From Trichomonas tenax (Eukaryota > Parabasalia > Trichomonadida > Trichomonadidae): 64,000 nt of DNA. Position numbers and translations under genes: made by a program. Where the stretch lies: positions 1 through 64,000 of the forward strand of contig JALKBU010000151.1 of assembly GCA_023091735.1 (NCBI GenBank), written 5' to 3'. Each line of letters starts with the position of its first letter. The first letter of the stretch is position 1. The notes under the pieces were generated by a model. The model worked only from the letters and a program-made list of their open reading frames with translations, made no database searches and was not told the origin of the DNA. Shown in pieces: positions 1 to 9,656 of this stretch.

Positions 1-670
1 TTAAAGAATTAGCTAACAAAGTCTATATTTCATTAAAATATTAGATATATCTTTCATCAAAAACATTGATTTGCCATGATGTGCTTTACTCATTATAATA
101 TATTATATTCCCATTGTATAGCATTTTATAACGTAAAATAGATTGTTGTCGATGATAAATAGGTAAATCTAATCACAAATATGTTTTTTTCCAAAAAAAG
201 TATTCCAAGTGTTCACACATAAGCTCTCTGTGTTATTCTCCCAAAAATAATGATGACTCTTTTCAAATTTTCTTGCTCTATTCTTCTCAATTTAATAAAT
301 TTGTCAAATTTAGCCGCGCAAAAAGAATCATTTATAAATTATAGGAAAATTGTTTATTATAGGTATATTGAGGAAATTATAATTATTGAAATTCTCAGAG
401 TGGGATTTTTTTCATAGTTAGACTAATTTTTGGATTACCATGAAAAATCACATTCTGTATACTATTAAAAGTGAATCCATTGTAGCAGTTTATATTGGTG
501 CTTTGGTTTCCAAAGTTTTTAATTTTCCCACCATTTCCGACATGTAAAATTACCATTGACAAAAAACATATTTTTATAATTTCTTAAACTACATATCAAT
601 TCATGCAAAAAAATTAAAATCGAAAGATTTTGTTTTTGTCAGATAAAAAATCCATTATTTTTAAAGAAAA
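1..670. other. AT-rich intergenic region, no gene seen
   Basis: No open frame with coding character is visible on either strand. The stretch is strongly AT-rich with poly-A and poly-T runs. The only recurring element I recognise is GACATGTAAA at about 539-548, a copy of the TGACATGTAAA motif found before several other genes in this window; it lies about 125 bases before the Rab-like gene. The left edge is the window boundary, so it may include the end of an outside gene's flank. Confidence 0.6.
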
Positions 671-1231
671 ATGGAATCTTCATCAAAGAAAATCAATGTT
701 GGACTTCTTGGTATTACAAATGTCGGTAAAACATGTTTATGCGTGAGGCTGCAAGACAATAAATTCTCTGAGAGGTCGCAAACCATTCAAGCAGGTTTTT
801 TCAAGAGAACCGTTAAACATGATGGCATTTTATACGAACTTTTATTCATAGATACAGCCGGACAAGAAAAATATAATGCTACAAATTATGCTGCACTTAG
901 AAATGCAAATGTTATTTTATTTATTTACGATGTTTCGCAAAAAGAATCATACAAAGCAATAGACAAGATTCTGCATACTTGTTCTGAGAATTTACAAGAT
1001 GGATATAAGAAAATTCTTGTTGGCGCAAAAGATGATTTAACAAAAGATCCTGAAATAATGAATGACAACAGGTACAATGATAAGGTTGACTGCATTGCTG
1101 AACCAGTTTCCGCAAAAACAGATCGCAATATTGAAGTACTCTGTGATACAATATTAGAAATTGTGAATAAATCCCCCGAAGAATTTAACAAGCATCAGCT
1201 TAAGAAGAAGAAAGATTCTCAGTGCTGCTGA
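671..1231 (+). CDS. Rab-like small GTPase with altered NKxD motif
   Basis: This is a Ras-superfamily GTPase of Rab type, expected to switch between GDP and GTP forms on membranes and control vesicle traffic. The 186 residues match the usual Rab length. Visible motifs are the P-loop GITNVGKT at 14-21, the switch I threonine near 38, the G3 motif DTAGQE at 61-66 and SAK (G5) at 147-149. A lysine-rich tail ends in CC, the usual double geranylgeranylation site, so the protein should be membrane-attached. The G4 motif, normally NKxD, reads AKDD at 119-122, so the guanine-contacting Asn is missing. That could lower nucleotide affinity or change specificity. The start is the only reasonable ATG before the P-loop. 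Rab subfamily cannot be assigned by eye. Confidence 0.9.
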   Translation: MESSSKKINVGLLGITNVGKTCLCVRLQDNKFSERSQTIQAGFFKRTVKHDGILYELLFIDTAGQEKYNATNYAALRNANVILFIYDVSQKESYKAIDKILHTCSENLQDGYKKILVGAKDDLTKDPEIMNDNRYNDKVDCIAEPVSAKTDRNIEVLCDTILEIVNKSPEEFNKHQLKKKKDSQCC

Positions 1232-1726
1232 ATTTTTTTTGTTTTTAGACTAAATGCTGTTACTAAATTATTGGATATAAACAGAATGTAATGCTGAGTG
1301 TTTTAGCTACTATTTGCAATGATATACATGCTGCATGCAGTTGCCGATCACATTAAATTTTTTTCCGCGAAGTGTTTTGAGCTGATTTTTAGTGTTTTAC
1401 TGGACTATATCAATAATAAAAATGATTCATATCGCGAAGCATCGTTTATCATTCTTATCAGATTAATTGCTCATCATTTTTGCGTTTCATTTTATTATGA
1501 TGTTATCGATTGATGGACACTCAATATTTTAATAGATGTTTTTTTTTTGAAAAAAGATTCTTGCGCTTTGTTGTTATTAAAGTAAACAAGTCCTGACTTT
1601 TGCAATTTAGTTAATAATGATAAAAGATATTCAAAAGACAAATAAAAATAAAATATATGCAAAATGGTTTTGTGCTTAGTTGTGTCTTAGTTTCTTTTAT
1701 CATTTTTATTGATTGTTTGTATATGG
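1232..1726. other. Intergenic region
   Basis: Between the Rab-like gene and the decayed HAD gene. A 64-codon open frame at 1319-1513 (plus strand) has no recognisable domain and an intergenic-like, hydrophobic composition, so I do not call it a gene. Nothing else is supported. Confidence 0.5.
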
Positions 1727-2340
1727 ATGAATAAACTCACACTTTTAATAGACTTAGATGATGTTATTTATCCATTTAAGTGGACGCCTCCTCCAAAATT
1801 ATCGCATACACTTAGCAAACAGCTTTAGAACACGGATATTCTTAATAATAAATTGAAAAAGTAAGAAATATAGTAATTTTCAATTGCTTTACTTGGGTAC
1901 TACGAATTGTGAAGGGAAATTTAAAGAAATACGATGAAATTTGCGTTGATATTTTCAAAAAAGTTGATTACTCATTAGTCGAACGAGGTGATAACCTTTA
2001 CCATCTCCTTGAACAAATTTCAGAGAAGTAAAACACATTTATCGCAACAAACAATTCAGTTGTTCATGCAGATAATATTGTTTATCATCGATTTGGCAAA
2101 AAACTTGATTCTACGTGTTTTAAATTCATTGATATACGTGACACATACGCTCCTGATGGTGAATTCCATTTGAAGCAAATTCCCGGAAATCTCAAGTATT
2201 ATGCAGATCCAAAGAACTGCATCTTGTTAGATGATTCTAAAACAAATGTTGCAAATGCAATTGAATTTGGAATGAAAGGAATCTTAATAACAGAAGGATA
2301 CGCACTGAAACATGCATTAGAAGATTTACTCAAGCAATAA
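1727..2340 (+). pseudogene. Decayed HAD-family hydrolase (pyrimidine 5'-nucleotidase-like)
   Basis: Three readable pieces add up to a haloacid-dehalogenase phosphatase. The 5' piece starts at ATG 1727 and reads LLIDLDDVIYPF, which is HAD motif I (DxD with hydrophobic context). A later piece reads FIATNNS, fitting motif II. The last reads NCILLDDSKTNVANAIEFGM, fitting motif IV (DDS...N). The order and spacing resemble the SDT1/PPN-type pyrimidine nucleotidases. The frame is broken by TAG at 1826-1828, by further stops, and by at least one net frameshift (614 bases is not a multiple of three). The 3' part from about 1930 is open except for one TAA just before motif II. This is a recently inactivated gene, recognisable across its whole length. 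The substrate of the ancestor is inferred only from resemblance. Confidence 0.75.
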
Positions 2341-2488
2341 ATATACTTAACTCTATCGCCAAAAGTTTATATATTATTGATAATATTCAAATATGTAATA
2401 AACATGATTGTGGCGATAACAAATCGTAAATCTTTGATATTGTTGGCGAATCTTGATATTGCTTGATGTTGATTGAATAATAACGAAT

Positions 2489-3199
2489 TTATTTTTTAAG
2501 AACAAATAAAATAACTGGGAGCATATTATCCGGAATATCTGGTTGGACTCTATATTCATCAAGAATAAAACCTGCTGTATTAAAAAGTTCAATCCAATGA
2601 ATAAAAGTTCTATATATAGCATTTTTCTCTGAGTTATATTCATAATCAGCTTTCTGAGCTTTGAGATCATGTCCAGCCACGTTTTCTTTAACAAAAACTA
2701 TTGCATTATCGGTAGAATTCTCTTTGCATTTTTTCAAGAAAGTAATAATATCGGCATCAGTCAATTGGCACAGAGTCCACTGTATCCAAAAGCCATCATA
2801 TGTCTTCTGTGGGTTCCATTCTTCGAGTCCGACTTGTTCTGTTTCTACTGGTGCTTCCTTTTCTATGTATTCGCGCGCTTTAAACAAAAAGTGTGGGATT
2901 GGATCAATAATATCGATCTTATCATAGAAATGGAGAAGAACTTGAAATGCAACTCTTCCAATTCCTCCTCCACAGTCTGCAATTCTTCCTCCATTGATCT
3001 TTCCTTCGAATTTAAGTAATGAAAGAACAGTGTAACTGAATTTAAGATCAGGTGTTGACGAATTATCTGGTCCATTTATCATAGATTCGATAGTTGGCTC
3101 TTGTGTGGACCAATAAAAGCGACTCTCTATATACCACGTGTCTAATTTATTGGAGTATAGTTTTTCAATGTCAGCAGGATAAACAATCTTTGATGACAT
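2489..3199 (-). CDS. Protein N-terminal Xaa-Pro-Lys N-methyltransferase (NTMT1-like)
   Basis: Predicted SAM-dependent methyltransferase that methylates the alpha-amino group of proteins exposing an X-Pro-Lys N-terminus. The 236 residues match the NTMT1/Tae1 family in length and order. There is an N-terminal tyrosine/tryptophan-rich helix with YW at 29-30, the SAM-binding motif DCGGGIGR at 75-82, an acidic end to the next strand (IDIIDP), the family block WIQW at 138-141, and VKENVAG corresponding to the human IKDNMA segment. The substrate-pocket features WIQW and the Asn after the fourth strand are kept, so it looks active. The start at 3199 is supported by an initiator TCATTTT 8 bases upstream. 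It is divergent or tandem with respect to none of its neighbours functionally. Confidence 0.88.
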   Translation of the reverse strand: MSSKIVYPADIEKLYSNKLDTWYIESRFYWSTQEPTIESMINGPDNSSTPDLKFSYTVLSLLKFEGKINGGRIADCGGGIGRVAFQVLLHFYDKIDIIDPIPHFLFKAREYIEKEAPVETEQVGLEEWNPQKTYDGFWIQWTLCQLTDADIITFLKKCKENSTDNAIVFVKENVAGHDLKAQKADYEYNSEKNAIYRTFIHWIELFNTAGFILDEYRVQPDIPDNMLPVILFVLKK

Positions 3200-3202
3200 T
3201 GG

Positions 3203-3209
3203 AAAATGA
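3203..3209 (-). promoter_or_regulatory. Initiator (Inr) of the NTMT1-like gene
   Basis: On the minus strand TCATTTT fits the trichomonad initiator TCA+1-Y-W-W; the A at 3207 would be the first transcribed base, leaving an 8-base leader before the ATG at 3199. A TTTACATGTC motif copy sits about 60 bases further upstream (around 3260-3270 on the plus strand). Confidence 0.6.
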
Positions 3210-3326
3210 CAAATAAACTACTTTACACGACATTTATTATTTACATAGCAGAATATTTTTTACATGTCAGAATAATATTTTGCAAATTTTCATTGATAAA
3301 ACACCTTGTTTATTGTATAAATAAAA

Positions 3327-4685
3327 TCAAACTTTCTTTTCAAGAGGAGTTCCTGCTAAATTGAACTTAACTCTCTTTGTAGAATCAATCTTTGGCTTTT
3401 GAACAATAGGTTCCTCTGGTTCAGGCTCCGGTTCATCATCATAATAATCATCTTGTTCATCATCCTCTTCTTCAACATAATCGTATTCATCATCTTCCTC
3501 CTCATCCTTCTTCTTTTCAACAGGCTTTTCTTCTGCCTTAGTTTCCTCTGTATTTGCCTCTTGCTCTTGTTCTGCAGGCTTCTCTTCTGATGCTTCCTCT
3601 GGATTTTCTTCTGTTTTCTGTTCTTCCGCCTTCTCTTCTTTCTCTTCCTCCTCTTCAGCCTTTCTCTTGGCTTCTTCCTCTTCTGCCTTCTTCTTGGCTT
3701 CTTCCCGAGCCTTCTTTTCTTTCTGTCTTTGGGCTTCCTTCCTCTTCTCCTTCTCTTCAATCATCTTCTCAACAGGCGCCTCTGTGAGTACCTTTGTCGC
3801 CAAGAAGTAAATATAGTTCTGCTCGAAGTATTTCGCTGGCTGGAAATCAGGACTATTGAATAACATATACTTCTTGTTAACGATTTCAGCGTATTGTGAG
3901 TATTTCTTGTCTAATTCGATCTTGATATTCTTATCAAGTGCATTGATTTCATCTTCAGCTTGTTTTTCGAAAACTTCCAATGTATTCTTCATGCTTCGAT
4001 TTAATGCATTGATTTCCTTTGACTGCGCTTCGAAAAGCTTCTTTGTCTTGATCTTTATTTGTGCAACAATGGTTTGTTCGCGTTTATCGCTAAATGCTTT
4101 GTGATCAGCTTCAGCTTGCTCACGAATGTAGTTTGCTTCATCAAAATTGCCGGACTTTGCGAGCCTCTTCGATTTGTCCATAGCTACGACGAAAGATTGC
4201 TCTGGTGGAGCAAGAACTTGTTTTGTGAAATACTGGAACATTTCATCTTCGAGTTGTCGATATTGAACGAGTTGTATTATCTGAGCGTTGATGAATTTTG
4301 CAGAGTATTCGGATCTCATTTGAAGTTCTTTCTTATAATTTCTTTTAATTGCTCTCCTGCGCTTTTTAGCATAGTTTGCGTAAACTTTCTCGCACTCCTC
4401 GAAGAATACATCACAAAATTGATCAACGTTTTCTTTGATTTGCATGACTTTCAAATTATCAATTTCTTGTTGACATTCATCAGCATATTTAAAGTTGAGG
4501 GCAATAATTGCTTGTTTCTTTTCCGCTGTGTAATACTCGATAGCTTCTTCAACGGTTAATTCTTTTTCTTCTTCTTCCTCTGTATTCTGCTGTTCATTGT
4601 TTGCATCTCCTTCCTGTGCCTTTGCATTCTCATTTCCCTCTGTATTTGGAGTCTCTGTTATCGTCTGTTCCGCTTCAGCACTCAT
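3327..4685 (-). CDS. Coiled-coil protein with acidic, Glu/Lys-rich tail
   Basis: I do not recognise a named family. The 452 residues fall into three parts. First comes a low-complexity acidic leader (about 1-42, rich in E, N and Q). A helical body follows (about 43-300) with repeated lysine/glutamate-rich helices and a motif-like phrase 'Y.A..C...I' (KYADECQQEI) echoed by FDEANYIREQ. The last part is a highly charged tail beginning with alternating K/E helices (about 300-345) and ending in a very acidic D/E/Y stretch and a short basic end. The tail is compositionally biased and should not be used for homology. A cytoskeletal or scaffold role is possible but is inference only. The gene is divergent from the next coiled-coil gene, sharing a 376-base intergenic region. 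Confidence 0.85.
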   Translation of the reverse strand: MSAEAEQTITETPNTEGNENAKAQEGDANNEQQNTEEEEEKELTVEEAIEYYTAEKKQAIIALNFKYADECQQEIDNLKVMQIKENVDQFCDVFFEECEKVYANYAKKRRRAIKRNYKKELQMRSEYSAKFINAQIIQLVQYRQLEDEMFQYFTKQVLAPPEQSFVVAMDKSKRLAKSGNFDEANYIREQAEADHKAFSDKREQTIVAQIKIKTKKLFEAQSKEINALNRSMKNTLEVFEKQAEDEINALDKNIKIELDKKYSQYAEIVNKKYMLFNSPDFQPAKYFEQNYIYFLATKVLTEAPVEKMIEEKEKRKEAQRQKEKKAREEAKKKAEEEEAKRKAEEEEEKEEKAEEQKTEENPEEASEEKPAEQEQEANTEETKAEEKPVEKKKDEEEDDEYDYVEEEDDEQDDYYDDEPEPEPEEPIVQKPKIDSTKRVKFNLAGTPLEKKV

Positions 4686-5061
4686 TTATTTAAAAAAAAA
4701 TTACACTTTTCGAAAATTATTTAGGGGTAGTTTTATGATTACGGGTGAAATTTATAAAAAATGATATTTCACTCGTACACAGTGAATATATAACTACAAA
4801 CTTACTATATTAGTTTTCAAAGTGTTTTTAGATTGCTACATTGAATATTGACTGAGATCAAAACGATATTTCGTCAAATTTTCAACTTAATCATAATATA
4901 GCAACATAAAAATATCGCACAAAAGACAGATTTTCTTGTTTCAAAGAAGAAAAACGGAAAAATCAAAATTTAAATTAAGGCTCTGACACATAATAATATG
5001 TTAAAAAAGGGGTTGATTTATTATAAAAGGGAGAGAAAAATAATTTAACGTCAAGTTCAAA
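4686..5061. other. Bidirectional intergenic region between two divergent coiled-coil genes
   Basis: This 376-base AT-rich gap must hold the promoters of both flanking genes (minus-strand start at 4685, plus-strand start at 5062). I see no clean TCAYWW initiator for either; TCAAGTT lies 11 bases before the plus-strand ATG and could be a variant. No other feature was found. Confidence 0.5.
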
Positions 5062-8000
5062 ATGGATTCTGATTTTTCGAGCCCTGTAAGCGAAAACGGG
5101 GAATTGGAGTCCGTGGATTATTTCTGTGCGCAGTTTAATGCTAAATTTGGCGTTTCCACAACAACACTTCAACAAGTTTTGGACATTTGCGATGCGTTAT
5201 TTACAGATCTTCATCAACAACAAAATCCAGTCGACGTAAGCGGCAAAATAGAGAAACTTAAGAAGAAATTAGCCACAGCTAGGTCAAGAAATTCAGATCT
5301 TATCAATGAAATTCATGAAATCTCAAATAGAAACGAGGAAATGCAGAACATTATCGAAGAACTACAACATGAATTATCATCGCAAAAAGAAAAATGCAAC
5401 AATTTGGAACAAAATCTCAGCAATTCACAAAAACAATTAAATGAATTGAAACAAACAATCGATAGAAACGTTCAAACAAAGTCAAACCTTCAAAAATCCC
5501 TCGATACACTCAGCGAAATGTATCAGGAACAAATTACTGAAGTCGCAAACTTAGCAAATCAAAGAACAAAGCTTCTGTCGATTATTCAGAAACAGAAATC
5601 ACTTGTAGAGAACTACGAGTCTGCAATTAAGACAATACACACAAATGTACCTCTGAAACAAGTTTCAAAGCCAATTCCTGATAATTTCGTTGATTTATTT
5701 ATCATTTTGTCTTCAATCACAAAAGCAGTGTCAGAGGTACTCCCGTCAACACTTTTACCAGAATTGGTTAAAATTAGGGACAATAGTGATTGTTCACCAA
5801 TTGATCGCGTTACTCAACTAATAAATACGATTTGCATATACAACAAAGGGTTAGAAGACTGCATAGCCAATCAGAAGAGTGACATCGCTGCAATTCAACA
5901 AGAAAATGAGAATCTCAAGCAAAATGTTATCAAAGTTCTTGCTTTGTTTGAGGAAGAACTCACATTCATGCAAAATCTCTCTGTTTCGAGTGACATCAGT
6001 AATTCATTATTATATCGCCCAGAAATGGGTGGACCTATCTATCTGGATGAGAAATCACGTGATTTCTTATTGAGAAGATGCGCAAGCAACGCAAAATTCA
6101 TTCAAGATACAGTTTCAACAATCAATATCGAAGACATTCAACAATCGATAGAAAACGCAGATCCAACACATATATTCGAGCTTTTGATACCAAATAGTTT
6201 ATCTGATAAGATTCATGCATTTTATGATCGCATAGGACAGGATGAAAGTCCAATATTTCGCGAGTTATTTGATATGTTTGCAGCCCAATTATTTGCAAAT
6301 TCGCTTCTTCAAAATCATTGCGTCGAAATTCGTTCAAGATATGAAATATTGCAGCGAAACTTGAATCAAGCGAAGCAGGAGCTTGAAGCTAATCAAGAAC
6401 CGAACAAACAAATTCTCAAAGAAATTATCAGACTCAGAAAACGTGATGACAAAATCCGCGCAGTAATTCATGAATTTTTCGACTTCGAGGATGAACAAAA
6501 TACAGTGAAACTTGTTTTGATGGCTCTTAAATCGCTCAGTTCCAAACAAGAAGAAAGCAAACAGGTTCCTGAACCAAAAGAAGTCTCTCAAAGCAAACAG
6601 ATATCAAATGTTGATGAGAAGATGAAGAAAGACTTTGAAGATCAAATCAATAATCTCAAATCCAGACTTGAAAAGATGAATGAAGAAAAGAATGAAATCG
6701 AGCAACATTTATCTCAACAACAGAGCAACATGGATCAAAAACAAAAGAGAATGGATGAAGTTATTGCAAAATATAAAGCGCAGAGTGAAGAAGCTCTCAA
6801 TCAACTCAGAACAGTTAATTCACAAGTTGAGGATCTTAGAAGAGAAAATGAAACAAAGAATGACGAAATTAATCAGCTCAAGGAAACATTAACAGGTACC
6901 AGTGAACAGCTCTGTGAAACTAAAGAGTCCATGCAGCAGCTGAAAATCGAGCGCAGAGAACTGAAGCAACATGTTGAACTTCTAGAAAATGCAAACAGAA
7001 AATCAATCGATAGACTCAAAGAAAAAAGCCAATCATTGCGTCATGAGTACGAAAAAGCAGTCCAAGAAACACAAGCAGAGCTTGCAAGTGCTAGATTGGA
7101 GTTGGAAACAACAATGGATGACTACAGGCAAGTTCTTGCGAAGTCAGAAGAAAAGGATGAAAACATCATCAGATTGCAGGCAATGAATAAGACCCTTGAA
7201 TTGAAGATTAAGGCAATTGAAGAAAAGAGAGTAAGTGAAGCCAATTCAATCCAGATGCAAATGCAGACTCAGATCGACTCAATTATTGCTCAAAGTCGTG
7301 CAAAGATTTCCCAAAAAGAAGAAGAAATTGTTGCACTGATTGTAACATTTTCACATCGCTTTGAGGAAAGATTCGGTCTTAACACAATTCCTGCTTCATT
7401 CCATGACTTCTTAGAGTCGCTAGAAAATGAACTTGAGAAGAAGAATAAGGCTCAAATCGTTTATGAAGAAACGGTATCTGATTTGCTTCGTGTTCAGCAT
7501 CTTTTGAACATTTTACCATCATCTAACATATATGATGCAGTATACTCATTATACAAAGAAAAGGAGAGCTTAAAGACATTACACGAAGAGGATCTTGAGA
7601 AGATAGAAAAAGCAAATCAACAAAGCGAAGAAAATATCAGTGAAAGAAAGCGAACATTGGCTCAGATAGAAAGTCTTAGAGAATGGGATTCTTGGGGCAG
7701 AAGATTGCATAGAATTGTTTGTGAAAGGTCGTGCACATCATATTCATCAGATAAGCTCAGATTGTCATTAGAAGAAGCAATTCTTGCTGCTGTTTCTCAG
7801 AAGACGATTTTGAACAGAATTGAAAACTTGAGGCAACAAAAGACAGCGTTGTTATGCATTGACAAGCAAATCATTAACACTCCTACACAGAACATAAATC
7901 CAACATGGACTTCTATAATTTCAATCTGCGTTGCTTGCAGAAGGATCCAAAAAATGGCAGGAGCTGTTTCAATAATTTCCAGAACGCCAACAACTATCGA

Positions 8001-8103
8001 ACTTAATGCTTCTTTTGGTTCATACGATTCTATCAACACATCCAAATCTTCTGTTAAGAGTGATGACCAAGTTAGATATCCTCCGCTATTCACAACACTC
8101 TAA
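5062..8103 (+). CDS. Large coiled-coil protein, 1013 aa, unknown function
   Basis: The product is dominated by long heptad-type helices: about residues 60-200, a second stretch around 270-300, and a nearly continuous coiled coil from about 430 to 780. In these segments E, K, Q, N and L dominate and hydrophobic residues recur at three/four spacing. The segment 200-430 and the C-terminal 780-1013 look globular, with mixed hydrophobic content and few repeats. Such proteins in flagellates are often cytoskeletal, basal-body or Golgi tethers, but nothing here identifies which. Similarity searches would hit many unrelated coiled coils, so any name based on that should be distrusted. The start is the first in-frame ATG; the stop is TAA followed by AT-rich sequence. 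Confidence 0.88.
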   Translation: MDSDFSSPVSENGELESVDYFCAQFNAKFGVSTTTLQQVLDICDALFTDLHQQQNPVDVSGKIEKLKKKLATARSRNSDLINEIHEISNRNEEMQNIIEELQHELSSQKEKCNNLEQNLSNSQKQLNELKQTIDRNVQTKSNLQKSLDTLSEMYQEQITEVANLANQRTKLLSIIQKQKSLVENYESAIKTIHTNVPLKQVSKPIPDNFVDLFIILSSITKAVSEVLPSTLLPELVKIRDNSDCSPIDRVTQLINTICIYNKGLEDCIANQKSDIAAIQQENENLKQNVIKVLALFEEELTFMQNLSVSSDISNSLLYRPEMGGPIYLDEKSRDFLLRRCASNAKFIQDTVSTINIEDIQQSIENADPTHIFELLIPNSLSDKIHAFYDRIGQDESPIFRELFDMFAAQLFANSLLQNHCVEIRSRYEILQRNLNQAKQELEANQEPNKQILKEIIRLRKRDDKIRAVIHEFFDFEDEQNTVKLVLMALKSLSSKQEESKQVPEPKEVSQSKQISNVDEKMKKDFEDQINNLKSRLEKMNEEKNEIEQHLSQQQSNMDQKQKRMDEVIAKYKAQSEEALNQLRTVNSQVEDLRRENETKNDEINQLKETLTGTSEQLCETKESMQQLKIERRELKQHVELLENANRKSIDRLKEKSQSLRHEYEKAVQETQAELASARLELETTMDDYRQVLAKSEEKDENIIRLQAMNKTLELKIKAIEEKRVSEANSIQMQMQTQIDSIIAQSRAKISQKEEEIVALIVTFSHRFEERFGLNTIPASFHDFLESLENELEKKNKAQIVYEETVSDLLRVQHLLNILPSSNIYDAVYSLYKEKESLKTLHEEDLEKIEKANQQSEENISERKRTLAQIESLREWDSWGRRLHRIVCERSCTSYSSDKLRLSLEEAILAAVSQKTILNRIENLRQQKTALLCIDKQIINTPTQNINPTWTSIISICVACRRIQKMAGAVSIISRTPTTIELNASFGSYDSINTSKSSVKSDDQVRYPPLFTTL

Positions 8104-8650
8104 TTTTATAATTTATTTGTTTGAACTTGTTATTAATAATAAATCTTTATTTGTTATAACAAAGATATAATATCGCAAACAATGTCATCGACTGATTTAA
8201 AATATTTTGTTATGAGATTTACAAAATCGAAATTCATTAATCAATTACATGAGATAAGTATATAGTTATTTTTGATGTCCCATTACGATTTATAATTATC
8301 TTATACAAATGTTAAAAGATGTATTTTGACAAATTTATGTGAGCAAATATATTATATAACAATTCTTAAAGGATATTTCATAAGTTGCATTTAATGAATC
8401 ATTTGCAATAGTTCAAAACAGCAAAATTCATTTTTCCAAAAGTCGATTTTCACAAGGTTAGATTAAATCCTATTTCAAGAGTTACATGAAAACTGAATTA
8501 TTATTTAAATATGAGCAATATGTTCTTATATGTATGCAGTATATTGCTATTCTTAGATTGTTCAACAATGGCAAAAGGGAAAGCCAATACTGCCTTCCAC
8601 ACATTATCTTACAAAAATGCTATCCTAAAAAAGTGACAAATACAAAATCT
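8104..8650. other. Intergenic region
   Basis: AT-rich with no coding character. An in-frame ATG at 8486 precedes the bromodomain gene, but the residues it would add are Cys/Tyr/Ile-rich and look like intergenic sequence, so I treat 8486-8650 as leader. No repeats or motif copies stand out. Confidence 0.45.
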
Positions 8651-9169
8651 ATGAAAAATATGCAAAGATCTCCATCCAACACAGCTCTTTCCAGTCAATC
8701 GATGACTGACATCGAGCACCAAAGAGCTGTAGATATCACAAATAAAATAAAAACGATTCCAATCGCTTCATTTTTCTTACGACCAGTTGATCCAGTTAAA
8801 GACGGACTTCCAAACTACTTGATAAGGATTAAGCCTTCGTATCCAATGGATCTGGGAACAGTTTCGAAGAAATTAGAATCAAAACAATATACAACAATCG
8901 AAGATTGGAAAAAAGATATGGATACAATATGGAAAAATGCAATGACTTACAATCCAATGGAATCTCCTTACTATGCTGTTGCTAGTGAGCTTCAGCAGAT
9001 TTTCAGAAGAAAATCCGAAAATATTCCTAAAACAGATTCTGATTTGTGGATCCACAAACTCCAAAAGATTAATAGAAAGGTTAAACTATACTCAAATTAT
9101 AAACTTATGATCGCAAATCCTCCACAAATTAAGCCGCCGACATTTAGAAAAGGAAAACAGAAAGAATGA
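8651..9169 (+). CDS. Single-bromodomain protein
   Basis: A small nuclear acetyl-lysine reader. The bromodomain occupies most of the protein. An N-terminal helix (DIEHQRAVDITNKIKT) is followed by the ZA loop with PVDP and the YPMDLGTVSKKL segment typical of bromodomains (helix A with PMDL). Then come the WKKDMDTIWKNAMTYNP segment, which contains the acetyl-lysine-binding Asn of the YN motif, and a last helix. A basic C-terminus follows. The frame is open from ATG 8486, but the extra 55 residues look non-coding, so I prefer the ATG at 8651 (or 8663). The PVDP...YPMDL core resembles the bromodomain of the BRD2/4 type. A second bromodomain gene with an ET domain lies at 33.3 kb. Function beyond acetyl-lysine reading is inferred. 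Confidence 0.85.
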   Translation: MKNMQRSPSNTALSSQSMTDIEHQRAVDITNKIKTIPIASFFLRPVDPVKDGLPNYLIRIKPSYPMDLGTVSKKLESKQYTTIEDWKKDMDTIWKNAMTYNPMESPYYAVASELQQIFRRKSENIPKTDSDLWIHKLQKINRKVKLYSNYKLMIANPPQIKPPTFRKGKQKE

Positions 9170-9656
9170 TGAACATTTACTACATATTATTGTTATCACT
9201 ATGTTTAGAATGATCAGTTGTAATAAAGTGTAATTAGACATTTTTTAATTTCGATTTTCTTGACATACTATTGTATTAATACAATATTAATCGAATCTCA
9301 TTCATGAACACTATATCAAGTAATGCTTAAGTGTATATTATAAAGAAGTTTATATAATTAGCAAATTTTATTAATCAGTAACTTTATCAAATATTCATCG
9401 TAATGATCTAGCAGCACCTACGTATGCGTGCTTGGTAGTTATATTGTTAAAAAATTAAAATGTTTTCGTTGTATTTGAATGAAATTTCGTTTTCCACTGT
9501 AATCTATCAAATTTCGTAGTAAAGATGACATAGAAAAAGCTATAAAATAGTTGCAAGTTATGCAATAACAACATATGTTTTTAATTAATTTGATAGTAGT
9601 AGTTAACTGTAAAGCTGGATTATTTGAACAAAATGGAACATTCGGGGTAGTGATAT
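9170..9656. other. Convergent intergenic region
   Basis: 487 bases between the 3' ends of the bromodomain gene and MOB1. AT-rich, no open frame of note, no repeat recognised. Confidence 0.5.

Noticed and set aside
1319..1513. 64-codon open frame after the Rab-like gene
   Set aside because: No domain, unlikely composition, no initiator, intergenic-like.
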